A stretch of DNA of 44,489 bases from an uncultured bacterium (GCA_947643715.1 CANRXB010000020.1:1-44489), one strand, 5' to 3'; numbered from the stretch's first letter, positions 1-8,134 are shown. Translations and numbers: made by a program. The notes: generated by a model from the letters alone, not told the origin.

Positions 1-194
1 TTGCCTAACCCGGCCTCATCGCACAGCACCACGCCTTTTTGATATGGGGAGCGGAGGGCGAAGTCCGCCGCCGCAATCTGGAAGGGGTAGATTTTGTTAC
101 TGGAGGAAGCATAGACAGGGATAAAGCTGTCTTCACAGGAAAGTGCCTCCAGTGTTCTCGCCGTGTAATAATCATGAAACGGAGTCTGTCTCAT
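1..194 (-). CDS. SNF2/DEAD-type helicase, N-terminal fragment cut by window edge
   Basis: Reading the minus strand from ATG at 194 gives an open frame that runs off the left edge. It starts MRQTPFHDYYTARTLEAL and reaches GVVLCDEAGLG just at the edge, which resembles the helicase motif I region of SNF2-family ATPases (usually L-A-D-E-x-G-L-G-K-T). An AAGGA ribosome-binding site lies about 9 nt upstream of the ATG. Large helicase-like proteins of this kind are common cargo of Clostridia integrative elements. Only about 64 residues are visible, so the family call rests on one motif and the function (DNA remodelling, defence or element maintenance) cannot be resolved. Confidence 0.55.
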   Translation of the reverse strand, partial: MRQTPFHDYYTARTLEALSCEDSFIPVYASSSNKIYPFQIAAADFALRSPYQKGVVLCDEAGLG

Positions 195-329
195 TGTGCG
201 CATTCCTTTATTTGCATATTGGAATCTATTATCGCAGATTTTTAGCGATAATTCAATCATGCTACGTAATCTTTTGCTGCAATGATAGCGTCATACTGAA
301 GATGGCGGGCTTGTTCGCCAAATTCCCCC

Positions 330-358
330 TTGACAAGCCCACCTGCCAGAGTTACACT
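330..358 (+). promoter_or_regulatory. Candidate sigma-A promoter
   Basis: TTGACA at 330-335 and TACACT at 353-358 are separated by 17 nt. It points toward the ParB-like gene at 673. Between them lies a long inverted repeat (411-533), so the transcript would have a large structured leader. The rest of 195-672 holds no convincing gene. Confidence 0.45.
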
Positions 359-410
359 GGCAGCACAGCGGTTTAATTGGAACGATCATATACTACTTGT
401 TTCACCATTT

Positions 411-533
411 ACAGGCTTTCCCGAAAGGGATTGGATTTCATTTACAGGCTTATCGCTGTACCCCAGGCACGTTTTTGTGTCTGGGGTAAAAGTAAATGAC
501 CGTCCAATCGGATACTTTTTCGGGGAAGCCTGT
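411..533. repeat. Large imperfect inverted repeat (~123 nt hairpin)
   Basis: Nested complementary blocks pair from the outside in: ACAGGCTT with AAGCCTGT, CCCGAAA with TTTCGGG, ATTGGA with TCCAAT, CATTTAC with GTAAATG, and TACCCCAG with CTGGGGTA, around a centre near 472. The left arm also contains a direct repeat of CATTTACAGGCT (about 406-417 and 428-440). The unit could fold as an RNA leader of the ParB-like gene or as a DNA cruciform. No known family was recognised. Confidence 0.7.
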
Positions 534-672
534 CATGATCTCAGTTTGAGGGAGCGGGCCAAGGGAAGCCATACGACACAGCGCCGAGCAGGGTTGCCTG
601 TCAGGAACCGGATTGGGGAGAACGGCAATTTACGGCGATGGCTCTCAAAATCAAACTGAAGGAGATGGAATT

Positions 673-1611
673 TTGCAAAACACAAAAATCGAATACAGCA
701 GCTCTGAGCGAACCCCTGTCGTTCTGCCGGAGATGGAACAACTGCTCCCGCCGTTAAGCGGAGAGCAGTTTTCTGCTTTGGAGAGCGATATCCTGGAAAA
801 CGGCTGCTACGCCCCCATCATTGTCAACGAGGACATGGTCATCATAGACGGACACAACCGCTTCCGTGTCTGTGAAAAACACGGCCTGCCCTATCGAATG
901 CTGGTGTTCTCGTTTGCCAACCTGCTGGAAGCCAAGCAGTGGGTGCTGGATACCCAGAAGGGCCGCCGCAATCTGGACAAGTGGGAGCTGGGCAAGATTG
1001 CGCTAAAGCTGAAACCGGAGATTGAAGCCAGGGCGAGATTCAATATGTCCGCTGGCGGTGGTGACCGCAAAAGTGATGTCGCAAAATCGGGTTTGGTGAA
1101 TTCACCGAACCCGATTTCCGCTGTAGACACCAGAAAGGAAATGGCCCAAGCTGTTGGCATCGGGGAGCAAGCCATGGGCAGGATTACGAAGCTGGACGAG
1201 AACGCGCCCCAGGCGTTGAAAGATGCGCTGGACAGGAAAGAAATTTCTGTGAATCGAGCTTGGAAAATCATGAAAGCTGTTCAACAGTTTCCACCAGAGG
1301 AACAGGAGTCCGCTGCCGCCGAGATGGTGTCGGCTGTGCGGGAGATCAACCAATCGGATGCTGAAGCGGATCGCAGAGGAAAAATCGCCGGTCTGTTCTG
1401 TAAAGCCTATGAAAAAGCAGTTCTACTGACTCCCACAGAGGAAAACGTGCGAATCTGGACGGAGTGTACCCGCATGACGCGGGAAGAAATCGAGGACTCC
1501 GTGCAGGACTCCTACGAGCTGGCCCAGACGTTTCAGACCATTGGAGATCTGCTCAAGAATGCAATTTCGTGTGTGCATCAGTGGCTAGCCGCACCATCTG
1601 AGCAAGATTGA
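673..1611 (+). CDS. ParB/Srx-fold nuclease-domain protein of a mobile element
   Basis: Start chosen at TTG 673 because AAGGAG lies 8 nt upstream; the frame is open from 613 but without a ribosome-binding site there. The 312-aa product carries an N-terminal ParB-like domain with the motif IIDGHNRFR at about residues 58-66, followed by a helical region (QAVGIGEQAMGRITKL) that resembles the KorB/ParB DNA-binding part. Such solitary ParB-like proteins are frequent in Firmicute plasmids and integrative elements, where they may act in replication control, partition or regulation; no ParA partner is visible. The linker between the two domains is encoded by a 34-bp palindrome (1084-1117) that also occurs in related form between genes at 3296-3393. 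Confidence 0.8.
   Translation: MQNTKIEYSSSERTPVVLPEMEQLLPPLSGEQFSALESDILENGCYAPIIVNEDMVIIDGHNRFRVCEKHGLPYRMLVFSFANLLEAKQWVLDTQKGRRNLDKWELGKIALKLKPEIEARARFNMSAGGGDRKSDVAKSGLVNSPNPISAVDTRKEMAQAVGIGEQAMGRITKLDENAPQALKDALDRKEISVNRAWKIMKAVQQFPPEEQESAAAEMVSAVREINQSDAEADRRGKIAGLFCKAYEKAVLLTPTEENVRIWTECTRMTREEIEDSVQDSYELAQTFQTIGDLLKNAISCVHQWLAAPSEQD
1084..1117. repeat. GAATTC-centred palindrome inside the ParB-like gene
   Basis: A 34-nt palindrome centred on GTGAATTCAC with outer arms AAATCGGGTT and AACCCGATTT; only one symmetric pair mismatches. It encodes the interdomain stretch KSGLVNSPNPIS. A near copy lies at 3296-3328. Confidence 0.85.
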
Positions 1612-1612
1612 G

Positions 1613-1640
1613 GGCAGGGTGTTATGTGTGACACCCTGCC
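1613..1640 (+). terminator. Hairpin downstream of the ParB-like gene
   Basis: Perfect 10-bp arms GGCAGGGTGT and ACACCCTGCC with an 8-nt loop directly after the stop codon. There is no U-run, so it may be a weak terminator or an mRNA-stabilising stem. Confidence 0.45.
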
Positions 1641-1778
1641 TGTCCATATATCGGGGTATCGCTCTGGCAAGGGTGTCTATGTTGACCCCCTCACCGTGAA
1701 CTGTCTGGCAAATTATCTGGATATTGTTGAGAGAAGGTGATATCATGTGGGCCACCATATAGCAGGAGGGCTCACAAA

Positions 1779-2069
1779 ATGAACGTGAAATTTTCTTTTG
1801 ACGAAGCCATGGTAAAGCGGTGGGGCTTCATGCTGGAGGGCGTGCATCAGACGATAAAAAACCTGTTTGCCGCCCGCAATTTTCCCTGTGTCTCTGAAGG
1901 GGATGGCCTCTCCTTCGCAGACAAAGGCCACGGCGATGACTTCGCCGTCATGTGGGATATCATCCTGTCTCTGCTGCGCTCCGATTGGTTCCTGGACTGT
2001 GCGGCTTCCTGTGTTTGGCAGGACGAGGACGGCGAGGAGGATATTCTCTCCCAGGCCGGAAAAGCGTAA
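1779..2069 (+). CDS. Hypothetical protein of mobile-element type
   Basis: Start at ATG 1779 is set by AGGAGGG about 8 nt upstream. The 96-aa product begins MNVKFSFDEAMVKRWGFM and ends in an acidic tail (QDEDGEEDILSQ). No signal peptide or membrane segment is seen, and I do not recognise the family. It lies between the ParB-like gene and the oriT-like region in the same direction, so it is probably a small accessory or regulatory protein of the element. Confidence 0.6.
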   Translation: MNVKFSFDEAMVKRWGFMLEGVHQTIKNLFAARNFPCVSEGDGLSFADKGHGDDFAVMWDIILSLLRSDWFLDCAASCVWQDEDGEEDILSQAGKA

Positions 2070-2072
2070 GAA

Positions 2073-2106
2073 CAGGGTGAATTATTGACACCCTGCTTCC
2101 CTTTTT
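2073..2106 (+). terminator. Intrinsic terminator candidate
   Basis: Stem CAGGGTG/CACCCTG with a 9-nt loop, followed after a short gap by a T-rich tract (CTTCCCTTTTT), just after the hypothetical gene. Confidence 0.45.
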
Positions 2107-2282
2107 ACAGAGAACGAGGTGAATCTATCACACCCAGCGGGCACAGTCTGCCGTAGGCGGGAACGGATTAGAGTTGTATCTCTTCTGATGAGAGGGCGGG
2201 CTCCTCCCGCCCATTTTCAATCAATTTACCGCCGGGAGAAAGCCCCGCCGCTGGCGGGGCCGTGGCCCTAACCGCCGGAGGC

Positions 2283-2330
2283 GGTGAGGGCGCAAGCATA
2301 GCGTTTTGATGTCAAAACGCCACTTGCAGG
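2283..2330 (-). other. oriT-like nick region
   Basis: The minus strand reads an inverted repeat (GCGTTTTGA/TCAAAACGC, 2301-2320), then TATGCTTG, then CGCCCTCACC. This matches the layout of the RSF1010/pIP501-type (MOBQ) transfer origin: inverted repeat, 6-8 nt, then a nick site of the form ...TG^CGCCCT. The predicted nick is between 2293 and 2292 on the minus strand. The site lies about 300 nt upstream of two MobC-type genes, as expected for an oriT. No relaxase gene follows in this window, so the site could only be used in trans. Confidence 0.6.
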
Positions 2331-2374
2331 GGAAATCCCCTGACCCCTATGCCGCCTGCGGGCGGTAACCTTTT

Positions 2375-2602
2375 GGCAACGCTGCCGAAAAGTCTGAGCA
2401 AACATTTTGACAATGTTGTCAGAAGCGATCTTTTGGATTTTCCGCACGATTGCCGGAAGTCCACTGTTCTGCGAACCGGGTTCGGCAATGTTGCCAAACC
2501 CGGTTTGACGTTTTCCACACCGTGAGAAGTAAGGTTTGGCAACATTGCCGGACCTTACTCTGCATCATCCAAATACCGCTTCCGGCAACATTGCCGAAAG
2601 CG
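2375..2602. repeat. Cluster of five palindromes with core GGCAAyrTTGCC
   Basis: Cores lie at 2375-2386 (imperfect), 2409-2420 (GACAATGTTGTC), 2484-2495, 2538-2549 and 2584-2595. The last three are each embedded in a longer palindrome with different outer arms: AACCGGGTT/AACCCGGTT (2474-2505), AGTAAGGT/ACCTTACT (2528-2559) and CGCTT/AAGCG (2577-2602). The array fills the space between the oriT-like site and the first mobC. It could be a binding array for MobC-type or ParB-type proteins; this is inference. Confidence 0.85.
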
Positions 2603-2619
2603 AGAAGGGAGTGAAGAAT

Positions 2620-2949
2620 ATGAGCAAGCAATCACATCGCACCTGCGTCCGCATGAGCGTCAAGGATTATGAGCTGCTGAAGGAAAAAAGTGCAGCCGCC
2701 GGTCTGTCCGCTAACGCATGGCTGATGGCGCAGATGAAAACCAATCGCCCTGTCCTTCACCGCGAGGAAGAAACCTGGGAGGCTGTTCGCTTCATGGATG
2801 AAGCCGGCCGTGAAATCAATGCTATCGCCCGCGATTTCAACAGCGGCTATGGTACAGCGGAGCAGCTTCGCCACGCTATTTGCCTTTTGAGAGATGTGTA
2901 CGAGCGGCTTCGCGCAGTGAGAAAGATGGGGTATCTCCATGCGGCATAA
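2620..2949 (+). CDS. mobC: MobC-type relaxosome accessory protein
   Basis: Start at ATG 2620 follows AAGGGAG. The 109-aa product begins MSKQSHRTCVRMSVKDYELL and continues with AAAGLSANAWLMAQM, the beta-strand then helix-turn-helix pattern of ribbon-helix-helix DNA-binding proteins, with a helical C-terminus. MobC proteins bind oriT and help the relaxase open the DNA. It sits directly downstream of the palindrome array and the oriT-like site and overlaps the next gene by 11 nt, suggesting translational coupling. Its relaxase partner is not seen. Confidence 0.7.
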   Translation: MSKQSHRTCVRMSVKDYELLKEKSAAAGLSANAWLMAQMKTNRPVLHREEETWEAVRFMDEAGREINAIARDFNSGYGTAEQLRHAICLLRDVYERLRAVRKMGYLHAA

Positions 2950-3292
2950 TCAGAAAAACCGGAAAGTTCGTAGCTCCACGCGGGACTACAGCAGGAACCT
3001 ATCCGTTCGCATGACAGAGGAGCAGTACCAGCGTCTGCAACAATACATGAAACTGACCCGGATGAACAGCACGGCCTATTTTTGCCGCCTGATCCAAGGA
3101 GATGATTTCAGGGGCCGTTCACCGAAACTGAACCATGCCCTGCACGCCAGCGTCAACATGATTTACTCCAACGTGCGGCAGATCACCCGCTATCGGTACG
3201 CAAAGGATATGGACGCCGAAGCCGTGGCAAAGCTGGATTTTTTGATTGATAAGATCTGCGAAGAGATCTATCTTTTGGCCACCCAGAAGTAG
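2939..3292 (+). CDS. Second MobC/ribbon-helix-helix mobilization protein
   Basis: The 117-aa product starts at ATG 2939 inside the end of the previous gene. After a basic N-terminus (MRHNQKNRKVRSSTRDYSRN) it carries LSVRMTEEQYQRLQQYMKLTRMN, a ribbon-helix-helix signature, and a helical tail with VNMIYSNVRQITRY. Paired RHH genes next to an oriT are usual in Firmicute mobilizable elements and are normally followed by the relaxase. Here the next DNA is a palindrome pair and a broken replication gene, so the relaxase seems to have been deleted. Confidence 0.65.
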   Translation: MRHNQKNRKVRSSTRDYSRNLSVRMTEEQYQRLQQYMKLTRMNSTAYFCRLIQGDDFRGRSPKLNHALHASVNMIYSNVRQITRYRYAKDMDAEAVAKLDFLIDKICEEIYLLATQK

Positions 3293-3295
3293 TCC

Positions 3296-3393
3296 AAATC
3301 GGGTTTTGTGAATTCATAAAACCCGATTCTGGGCAGAAGTCTGTAATATAATCAGCGTTGCAAACCGCTTTGGGCGAATTCATCAAAAGCGGT
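3296..3393. repeat. Two GAATTC-centred palindromes between genes
   Basis: First copy 3296-3328: AATCGGGTTTT and AAAACCCGATT around a GTGAATTCAT centre. Second copy 3364-3393: ACCGCTTT and AAAGCGGT around a GAATTC centre. The first is nearly the same as the palindrome inside the ParB-like gene; the second shares only the core and geometry. GGGCAGA and TCTGCCC flank the second copy and add an outer stem. Confidence 0.85.
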
Positions 3394-3447
3394 ATTCTCT
3401 GCCCTGATCTGGTTGAGGATACCACTTGCACATTGAAAGGAGCGAAA

Positions 3448-3764
3448 ATGGCAATATTTCGTGTCGAAAAAATTCAAATTACACCGTCATGTCAAATCAT
3501 CATCTGCGGGACAAATCGCTTTTTCTGAAGGCCAAGGGCCTGCTGTCGCAAATCCTCTCACTCCCGGAAGAATGGGACTACACCCTGCAAGGGCTGGCCT
3601 GTATCAACCGGGAGCGGCTTGACGCCATCCGTAAGGCTGTCCATGAGCTTGAGCGGGCCTGGTATATTGTGCGGAGGAGGGAAAGGGACGGTCAAGGACG
3701 GTTGTGCGGGACAGAGTATAACATCTATGAGCAGCCGCCGTCCGATTCCTCGGCATTGGAATAA
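3448..3764 (+). pseudogene. Broken replication-initiator/HTH protein fragment
   Basis: GAAAGGAGCG precedes ATG 3448, which reads MAIFRVEK before the frame breaks. The continuation, one frame over, is NSNYTVMSNHHLRDKS then LKAKGLLSQILSLPEEWDYT and HELERAWYIVRRRERDGQ. This is the winged-helix N-terminal part of the RepA/DnaD-like initiator proteins common in Clostridia elements. The A-run at 3467-3472 has six A where seven would keep the frame. The product also stops after about 105 residues whereas relatives continue to roughly 280-300. So it has both a frameshift and a 3' truncation, and adjoins the 5' edge of the next broken gene. Confidence 0.7.
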
Positions 3765-3769
3765 CCGTC

Positions 3770-4605
3770 ATCGGAAAAACCGTTCTGTCCCTGCTTCTCG
3801 CTGGCGCCATGACCATGGCCCTGCTGGCCGTCCCTGCCCAGGCGGCGGAGCAGCAACCCCAGACGCCCGCCCCCCACGCCATCAGCGCGGACCACTGGAG
3901 CCGGGAGGACTTCTCCCAGGAGGCCAGCCCGGAGGTGTTCACCGGCGTGTACAGCCGGGAACTGTACAATACCATCCGCCAGACGATGCTGGACGGCACC
4001 AGCGATACCGCCCCCGCCTACACACAGGTGAGCAAGGAGGACTACAGCGCGGTGAAAAAGCTGATCGGGCGCATGGAGGGCGTCCTGCGGTATGAACACC
4101 ATGTACCGCAGAACTTCGCCAATTACTGGCAGTACCTGGACTACTTCGCCGTGTCCGCCGGGATGCCGGAGAACTACCAGGTGCCCCTGGACTTCATCCA
4201 GCCGGTCATGGAGGCCACAGCGGAGATGACGGATCGGAAACGGGTGGAATACTTCAACGATTATATCCGTACCCTGCCGGCCTATCAAAAAGGGAAGCAG
4301 CCGGCATCACCCAGGCCTTCGCCCCCCACACCGGGGAACTGAAAGCGGCCTGCAGTTCCTACGCCAGAGCGATGAAGTTCCTGTGCGGGGCGGCGGACAT
4401 CCCCTGCTTCACCGTCAGCAGCAAGACCCACACCTGGAACCTCGTGTACGTGGACGGCCAGTGGCTCCATGTGGACGTGTCCGACAACGACCTCTCCGGC
4501 AGGAACGGCGTCCTACTGGTGGAAAGCTACCAGATCGGGAAGGATCAGGCCCCGGAGGCCACCGCCTTCCTCAAAGAATTATTTGTCCCTGGCTCGACAA
4601 AGTAA
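3770..4605 (+). pseudogene. Secreted transglutaminase-like protein, frameshifted and without a start
   Basis: A signal-peptide-like stretch (KTVLSLLLAGAMTMALLA, then VPAQAAE) is in frame but has no ATG or ribosome-binding site: the 5' end is replaced by the preceding fragment. The exported domain reads to about 4290 and then changes frame; the A-run 4287-4291 has five A where six would restore it. The second part holds CSSYARAMKFLCG and SKTHTWNLVYVDGQWLHVDV, matching the Cys and His blocks of transglutaminase-like (papain-fold) domains. A GC-rich terminator follows. Function would be extracellular peptidase or crosslinking, but as written it cannot be made. Confidence 0.65.
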
Positions 4606-4624
4606 ATAACGCCGTACCCCCAGC

Positions 4625-4656
4625 GCAGGCAGGCCGCGAACGGCCTGCCTGCTTTT
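4625..4656 (+). terminator. Strong intrinsic terminator
   Basis: Stem GCAGGCAGGCC/GGCCTGCCTGC with loop GCGAAC (11 bp), followed by TTTT. It closes the transglutaminase-like pseudogene. The stretch from here to 4875 shows no supported gene. Confidence 0.8.
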
Positions 4657-4875
4657 GCCTCCAACCTGCCGGATGCATACCGCCCCTGTCGGCCCCAGAA
4701 AGGCCACTTGTTGGCCTCTGGCGGCAGACGGCGAGTCCCTGTGTCACCAGGCCGTGACTACCCCGTACAGCGCCCCGTATGGCCCCCGTTGCGGCTCTGG
4801 CCGCAAGCGATTGGATATGTTCATACCGGATAAATTCTATGATTGGCAAAATTGTCAAGAAGGGAGGGTTCGACC

Positions 4876-5046
4876 ATAGACAAGCCAAACAGCAACCAGC
4901 AGATCAGAACGGAACGTATCCAGGTTTCCCACGGCAGAACGATCCAAGTGGTATCTGTGTTCCTGGAAAACGGACATTGTTCCCCGGAAGATAAGTTAAA
5001 AGCATTGATCGACCTGGAAATCCAGCAGGAAAAACTGTGCGCGTAA
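4876..5046 (+). CDS. tnpW: TnpW-like small transposon protein with ATA in start position
   Basis: The reading frame IDKPNSNQQIRTERIQVSHG continues to SVFLENGHCSPEDKLKALID and resembles TnpW of Tn4451-type elements, a small protein encoded upstream of the large serine recombinase. A good ribosome-binding site (AAGGGAGGG) lies 7-8 nt before an ATA codon, just where ATG is expected, so the start appears to have mutated G to A. Translation might begin at the ATA or at an upstream in-frame TTG (4843). The product would be about 56 aa. The following recombinase gene starts 99 nt later. Confidence 0.5.
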   Translation: MDKPNSNQQIRTERIQVSHGRTIQVVSVFLENGHCSPEDKLKALIDLEIQQEKLCA

Positions 5047-5145
5047 GCCCAGCGCTGTCTGGGAAAAGCACTGGATATCCGGGCCGTTTTGGAGTATAGT
5101 CATGTCGCAATGCTCTGAACGGTTTGACCAACGAAGGAGGGTAAG

Positions 5146-6804
5146 ATGACAACGTCAAACCAGAAGAAAACCGCTCTGTACTGCCGCCTCAGTCAAGACG
5201 ATAATACAGAAAACGAGTCAAACAGCATTCAAAATCAAAAAATGATCCTTCAACGTTTCGCTGCCGACCACCATTTCCCCAATCCTTGCTTTTATGTGGA
5301 TGACGGATACTCTGGGGCCAGTTTTCAAAGACCCGGCTTCCAGCAGATGATGGCCGACATGGAGAACGGCGAGATTGGCATTATCATCACGAAAGACCTG
5401 TCCAGACTAGGCCGAAACCAGCTTCACACTGGGCTGTACATCGAGGAGCGCTTCCCCATGTTCGGTGTCCGCTACATCGCCATCAACGACAATGTGGACA
5501 CTGACAGCAGCGAGAGCAACGAACTGATGCCGTTCAAAAATTTGTTCAACGAATGGTATGTACGGGACTCCAGCCGCAAGGTTCGGGCCGTCCTCCGTGC
5601 CAAAGCGGAGCGCGGGGAACGGCTTGGAACCAGGGCTCCCTATGGTTACAGGAAAGACGAAAATGACAGCAAAAAGCTGGTTGTGGACGAGGAAGCCGCC
5701 GCCATTGTCCGCCGGATATTCGCCATGTGCGCCGCTGGCAGCGGGCCGAGCCAGATCGCCCGTAAGCTGCGGGAGGAACAAATCCTCTGCCCCACCACCT
5801 ATGCCTATCAGAAGTTCGGGATCAGTCACACCTCGCTGAACACAGAAAAGCCTTATCACTGGAGCGACAGCACGATTGCCAATATGCTGGAAAACGAACT
5901 GTACTTGGGCAACACCATCAATATGAGGTTCAGCAGCAAATCTTACAAGGACAAGCGGAAGGTGGAACACCCCAGAGAAGAATGTCTGGTGTTTGAGGGG
6001 ACCCACCCCGCCCTGGTCACCCAGGAGGTCTGGGACATCGTCCAGCGGATGAGGCAGAACAGGCGCCGCCCCACCAAGACGGACGAACTGAACAAGTATT
6101 CCGGGCTGGTGGTGTGCGCAGACTGCGGCTCAACGATGGTGCTGCACCGGGCACATACGATGAAGCCCACCTGGAACAACTTCACCTGCCGCACCTACAA
6201 GAAAGATGGTTCGGAGGTCTGCACCGCCCACTACATCCGGGAGTGTGTGCTGGACGAGGTGATCCTGGAGGATCTGCGGCGGGTGACGGCGATGGCCAGA
6301 GAGCAAACCAGGGAGTTCGCCGAGTACATCGGCGGCAGGCAGTCCGCTGAGATCCAGAGGGAAATCCGCAGGCTGGAGCGGGAACTGACCGCCATGCGAA
6401 AGCGCGGTACGGAGCTGGATGCCATTTTCAAAAGGCTTTACGAGGATCGGGTTCTTGGACATATTTCGGTGGAGCAGTTTCAGACGCTGTCCGGCGGCTA
6501 CACGGAGGAGCAGGAGAAACTGGCGGTGGAAATCCCAGCGAAAGAAGCAGCCATCCAGAAGCTGCGGGATACGGTTTCCGGCACCGACGGCTTCATCGCC
6601 AAGGCCAAGCGTTACACCGACATCACGGAGCTGACCCCGGAGCTGCTGCGTCTGTTCATTCAGAAGATCGTGGTGCATGAGAAAAGTACCAAGTGGTCCA
6701 AGAAGGCCATGCAGACCATCGAGATCTACTACAGCGATATCGGCTTTATTGGCGGGGATATTCCGCAGGACAAGGAAAGCCCCCGGCAGGAAATCTCAGC
6801 GTGA
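5146..6804 (+). CDS. tnpX: Large serine recombinase, TnpX type
   Basis: 552 aa, start ATG 5146 after GAAGGAGGG. The N-terminal resolvase domain has ALYCRLSQDD with nucleophile Ser16, and DLSRLGRN with a catalytic arginine. The recombinase domain follows, then a zinc-ribbon-like segment (CADCGSTM ... C ... C) and a coiled-coil tail (REIRRLERELTAMRKRG). This is the enzyme that excises and integrates Tn4451-like elements through a circular intermediate. A TnpW-like ORF precedes it. The gene appears intact. Within about 40 nt downstream the sequence becomes an interrupted host gene, so this is the right end of the element. Confidence 0.9.
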   Translation: MTTSNQKKTALYCRLSQDDNTENESNSIQNQKMILQRFAADHHFPNPCFYVDDGYSGASFQRPGFQQMMADMENGEIGIIITKDLSRLGRNQLHTGLYIEERFPMFGVRYIAINDNVDTDSSESNELMPFKNLFNEWYVRDSSRKVRAVLRAKAERGERLGTRAPYGYRKDENDSKKLVVDEEAAAIVRRIFAMCAAGSGPSQIARKLREEQILCPTTYAYQKFGISHTSLNTEKPYHWSDSTIANMLENELYLGNTINMRFSSKSYKDKRKVEHPREECLVFEGTHPALVTQEVWDIVQRMRQNRRRPTKTDELNKYSGLVVCADCGSTMVLHRAHTMKPTWNNFTCRTYKKDGSEVCTAHYIRECVLDEVILEDLRRVTAMAREQTREFAEYIGGRQSAEIQREIRRLERELTAMRKRGTELDAIFKRLYEDRVLGHISVEQFQTLSGGYTEEQEKLAVEIPAKEAAIQKLRDTVSGTDGFIAKAKRYTDITELTPELLRLFIQKIVVHEKSTKWSKKAMQTIEIYYSDIGFIGGDIPQDKESPRQEISA

Positions 6805-6816
6805 TTCCTGCCGGGG
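6781..6816. terminator. 12-bp hairpin at the end of the TnpX gene
   Basis: CCCCGGCAGGAA pairs perfectly with TTCCTGCCGGGG across the stop codon. No U-run follows; it may terminate transcription or mark the element end. Confidence 0.5.
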
Positions 6817-6844
6817 TACTTCCCCGAATTGTAGATACCCCTGT

Positions 6845-8110
6845 CAGGGGGAGGCCAAAGGCGCGGGGGCCTTTTCGGATGTGCCGGAGGATGCCTGGTA
6901 TGCCAGCATCGCCCAGTGGGCCTTTGAAACCGGGCTGATGATCGGCACCGAAGCAGGATGCTTTCAGGGGGAGGCCCCGGTGACAAGGGAGCAGATGGTC
7001 TGTGTCCTCTGGCGGTACGCAGGGGCGGAAGCGGCTTCCGGCGGCGTGGACGGCTTTACAGACGGGGAGGCCATCGCCTCCTATGCCCAGGAGGCGGTAG
7101 CCTGGGCTTTGGCTAGCAGGGTGATCTCCGGGTTCCCGGACGGCCGCTTCGCCCCCCAGGAAAATGTGACCCGGGCCCAGGCGGCGGTGATGCTCCAGCG
7201 CAGCTTGAGCCGTCCTGCGGCCAAGGGCGTCTCCTTGCTGGCGCTGGGGGAGGGACCCATCGCTCCCTGCGGCATCGCCCCGGCAGGGGATGGCCTGATC
7301 CTCACCGACCTCTATAACCATAAGATCTGGACGTTCCAAAATGGAACGCTGGAGCTTCTGGCAGGCGGCGATACCGCCTTGGATGTCAACGGCCAGCCGG
7401 TGGGCGGCTATCACGACGGCCCGGCGGCCCAATGCTCGTTCCAACTGCCTTGGGCTGTGGCTCCCTTCCTGGACGGCTGGGCGGTCTCCGACGCAGAAAA
7501 CGATGCGATCCGTTATATCTCCGGCGGCAGGGTGCAGACCCTCAACTGCTCCGCAAAAGAACCGGGCCTTTCCACCTCCGGTGGTAAAATGGTCTTTACC
7601 TATCCCACAGGTCTTGCCGCCGGCAGTGACGGCACGCTCTACGTCTCTGACACGCACCAAGGGGCAATACGGAAAATCACTCCGGACGGCAGTGTCACCA
7701 CCGTTGTCAGCGGGCTGTCCGATCCCATGGGCCTTTGCTGGAGCGGCGGAGCGTTGTATGTGGCGGAGACTGGAGCCAACCGGATTGTAAAAATCGAAAA
7801 CGGACAGATCTCCCTGGTGGCGGGCAGCGGCCAGGAGGGTTTGGTGGACGGCCCTGCGTCTCAGGCGGCCTTTGCCTTTCCACAAGGCGTGGTGGTCGAC
7901 CTTGATGGGAGCGTCTACGTAGCGGATACCGGGAACGGAGCGGTTCGCTGCGTCCAAAACGGCGAGACTGTTACCGTGCTGTCCCGGGAAAAGCTCTGGC
8001 AGAAGGAGAGTATCCTTGCTCCTGCTTCTCCGACCGGTCTGCTGCTTGCGGGGAGGTCTCTGTATGTCTGCGACAGCTTTGACCGGACGGTGTATGTGAT
8101 CGCGCTGTAG
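6845..8110 (+). pseudogene. SLH-domain/NHL-repeat surface protein, 5'-truncated by element insertion
   Basis: The frame is open from within the upstream recombinase, but protein-like sequence begins at about 6845. It holds two S-layer homology domains (AFSDVPEDAWYASIAQWAFE; then ISGFPDGRFAPQENVTRAQA), followed by NHL/beta-propeller repeats (PTGLAAGSDGTLYVSDT, GVVVDLDGSVYVADTGN, LLLAGRSLYVCDSF). There is no signal peptide, start codon or ribosome-binding site, so the upstream part was probably lost when the TnpX element inserted. Intact relatives would be exported, held to the cell wall by SLH domains, and use the propeller for binding. It lies 24 nt before the cyclase gene, suggesting an original operon for surface sensing. 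Confidence 0.8.
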
Positions 8111-8134
8111 CGCTGCCCCTTTCAGGAGGAAAAG

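Noticed and set aside
613-672. Upstream ATG 613 as the start of the ParB-like gene
   Set aside because: No ribosome-binding site lies before it, whereas TTG 673 has AAGGAG at a good distance and the protein-like sequence starts there.
2375-2602. Palindrome cluster as a CRISPR array
   Set aside because: The cores are themselves palindromic, spacing is uneven, outer arms are self-complementary and no cas gene is near.
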